Below, piece after piece: positions 63,122-64,000 of a DNA stretch of 64,000 nt. Source of the DNA: Planomonospora sp. ID67723 (lineage in GTDB: Bacteria > Actinomycetota > Actinomycetes > Streptosporangiales > Streptosporangiaceae). How positions within the stretch are numbered: position 1 is the first letter of the stretch; each line of letters opens with the position of its first letter. Below the pieces are notes generated by a model. It was not told the origin of the DNA and ran no database searches. It saw nothing but the letters and a program-made list of their open reading frames with translations. A program made the position numbers and the translations under genes. Location: positions 772,001 to 836,000 of the forward strand of contig NZ_JABTEZ010000001.1 in NCBI RefSeq assembly GCF_015711605.1, written 5' to 3'.

Positions 63122-63426
63122 CACGGGTGGTGCTCCGCTGGGCGACCCCTGGCCGCCGTCCGAGCGGTGAAGGCGATGCGGCCGAGGAGGAACTCGGTCT
63201 CCGGGGAGACCTCCGCCCCGTCCGGCCGATACCGGATCACGGACCCGTCCGCCCGGTGCTCGACGGGGAAGCCGTCCGACCACCGTGGCCCGGGCCGGCC
63301 AGGGGTGTCACCCCCGATGGACGGCCCGCACCCGGACGCCTGCCGCAGGAGGGGGACGCCAGCGGCGGCAAGCGGGTACGGCGCGACCGCGTCGTCCATG
63401 CGGGGTTGTGCGCCGCGGCTGTTCAT
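63121..63426 (-). CDS. Small hypothetical protein
   Basis: 101 residues. It contains two cysteine-free acidic/aromatic stretches (PRWSDGFPVEHRADGSVIRYRPDGAEVSPETEFLLGRIAF) and a Gly/Pro-rich N-terminal half. No domain recognised. It sits between the XRE regulator and the kinase-like fusion, all in one direction, and its stop overlaps the next start. Confidence 0.5.
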   Translation of the reverse strand: MNSRGAQPRMDDAVAPYPLAAAGVPLLRQASGCGPSIGGDTPGRPGPRWSDGFPVEHRADGSVIRYRPDGAEVSPETEFLLGRIAFTARTAARGRPAEHHP

Positions 63427-63542
63427 GCGGGACCCCGTAGAGGGGAGGACGCCCGTGGGGTGACGGATGAGCGCATGCCTTGACGGTAGGGATGCCCGTC
63501 GAAGCAGCTCAAGGAGATTGCTTCAGATTGCTTCACGATCAA

Positions 63543-64000
63543 TCAAGAGGTGGAGGAACCGCCCGGGAAGAACTCCGCAGCGAGATCATCGAGCACACGG
63601 GCCATGACGGCGCGGGCCTCCCGCCCGTACACCGCAGCCTCCTGCATCATCTGGAAGATCCGCCCGTACAGGTCGATCTCCTCCGGCTGGATCAGCGACA
63701 GCTCTGCCGAGAACGTCTCAACGGTCACCAGTTCCTCGTCGTAGATCCAGAACCCGTGCACGGGGGTCTTCGGCAGGCGGACCGTCCACGGGATCACACC
63801 GAGCGCCACGCTGGGCAGCGTGCCGACCGTGGTCAACCGGTCGATCTGTCCCATCATCACCTCCGGCGGGCAGAGCAGGTTCCGCAGCACCGATTCCGTC
63901 AGCACGAAGTGCAGGCGTTTGCCCGGCTGGTAGAGAATCCGCTGCCGGTCCATGCGGGCCTGCACACCCTGATCGAGGTCGTCGGGGATGTGGTGGGTGG
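63543..64000 (-). CDS. XRE-type regulator with DUF5753 domain, N-terminus beyond window
   Basis: Only the C-terminal 152 codons are visible, all in the DUF5753 effector domain: HHIPDDLDQGVQARMDRQRILYQPGKRLHFVLTESVLRNL, then VMMGQIDRLTTVGTLPSVALGVIPW and FWIYDEELVTVETFSAEL. The frame is open through base 64000, so the helix-turn-helix lies further right. Such proteins usually pair with a DUF397 gene, which is not visible here. Confidence 0.9.
   Translation of the reverse strand, partial: THHIPDDLDQGVQARMDRQRILYQPGKRLHFVLTESVLRNLLCPPEVMMGQIDRLTTVGTLPSVALGVIPWTVRLPKTPVHGFWIYDEELVTVETFSAELSLIQPEEIDLYGRIFQMMQEAAVYGREARAVMARVLDDLAAEFFPGGSSTS

Noticed and set aside
1-64000. CRISPR array or prophage region
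   Set aside because: No regularly spaced repeats and no phage structural genes; the few short tandem repeats are in coding low-complexity regions.

Overview
The window is high-GC actinomycete chromosome, most likely from the Streptosporangiaceae or a close relative. This rests on GTG-rich starts with strong GGAGG-type ribosome sites, an AfsR-type SARP regulator, LytR-CpsA-Psr proteins, F420/LLM-type oxidoreductases, an XRE/DUF5753 regulator, and the housekeeping order tRNA-Ser, SRP RNA, dnaX, ybaB, recR, DUF5063, ask, asd. No marker in the window fixes the genus.

Layout. 1-2.9 kb: the visible part of a Tat-exported polysaccharide lyase 8 and a small membrane protein, both on the minus strand. 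3.2-11.9 kb: a plus-strand run of surface or secreted proline-rich proteins around a sigma-like/transmembrane/Ig-like fusion and a ParA/MinD ATPase, ending in a secreted GH16 glycosidase. 12.5-21.3 kb: two LytR-CpsA-Psr genes flank a tightly coupled five-gene cluster (KAS III, GT2, P450, acyl-AMP ligase, NAD-dependent reductase). It resembles the OleA/OleC/OleD part of olefin and beta-lactone pathways but has no OleB. 21.7-23.1 kb: a CooC-like ATPase and an SCO5389-type small protein. 23.2-30.7 kb (minus): a RiPP locus with two complete ATP-grasp (graspetide-type) sets. Each set has a double-glycine precursor, an ATP-grasp ligase and a PpiC/SurA-like maturation protein, and one C39 peptidase/ABC exporter serves both. 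30.7-35.8 kb: LLM oxidoreductase, RNase HII, a divergent LysR/aminotransferase pair, and a GNAT. 36-39 kb: a large SARP-NB-ARC-TPR regulator. 39.5-51.4 kb: mixed housekeeping and regulatory genes (methyltransferase, TetR, HxlR, GNAT, SURF1, paired membrane proteins, amidohydrolase, DUF1232, LLM, M15-like protein). 51.4-58.4 kb: asd, ask, DUF5063, recR, ybaB, dnaX, SRP RNA and tRNA-Ser. 58.5-64 kb: a conserved actinobacterial protein, a zinc metallopeptidase, an alpha/beta hydrolase, an IS3 transposase remnant, and a cassette of a GRDP-kinase fusion, two tiny genes and an XRE regulator running off the window.

The two most interesting systems are the duplicated graspetide operon, where both precursors end their leader in GG in front of one shared C39 exporter, and the Ole-like cluster. 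The Ole-like cluster lacks the decarboxylating partner and carries a glycosyltransferase and a P450, so a decorated beta-lactone is a reasonable guess. All functional calls are from reading sequence; no database search was run.
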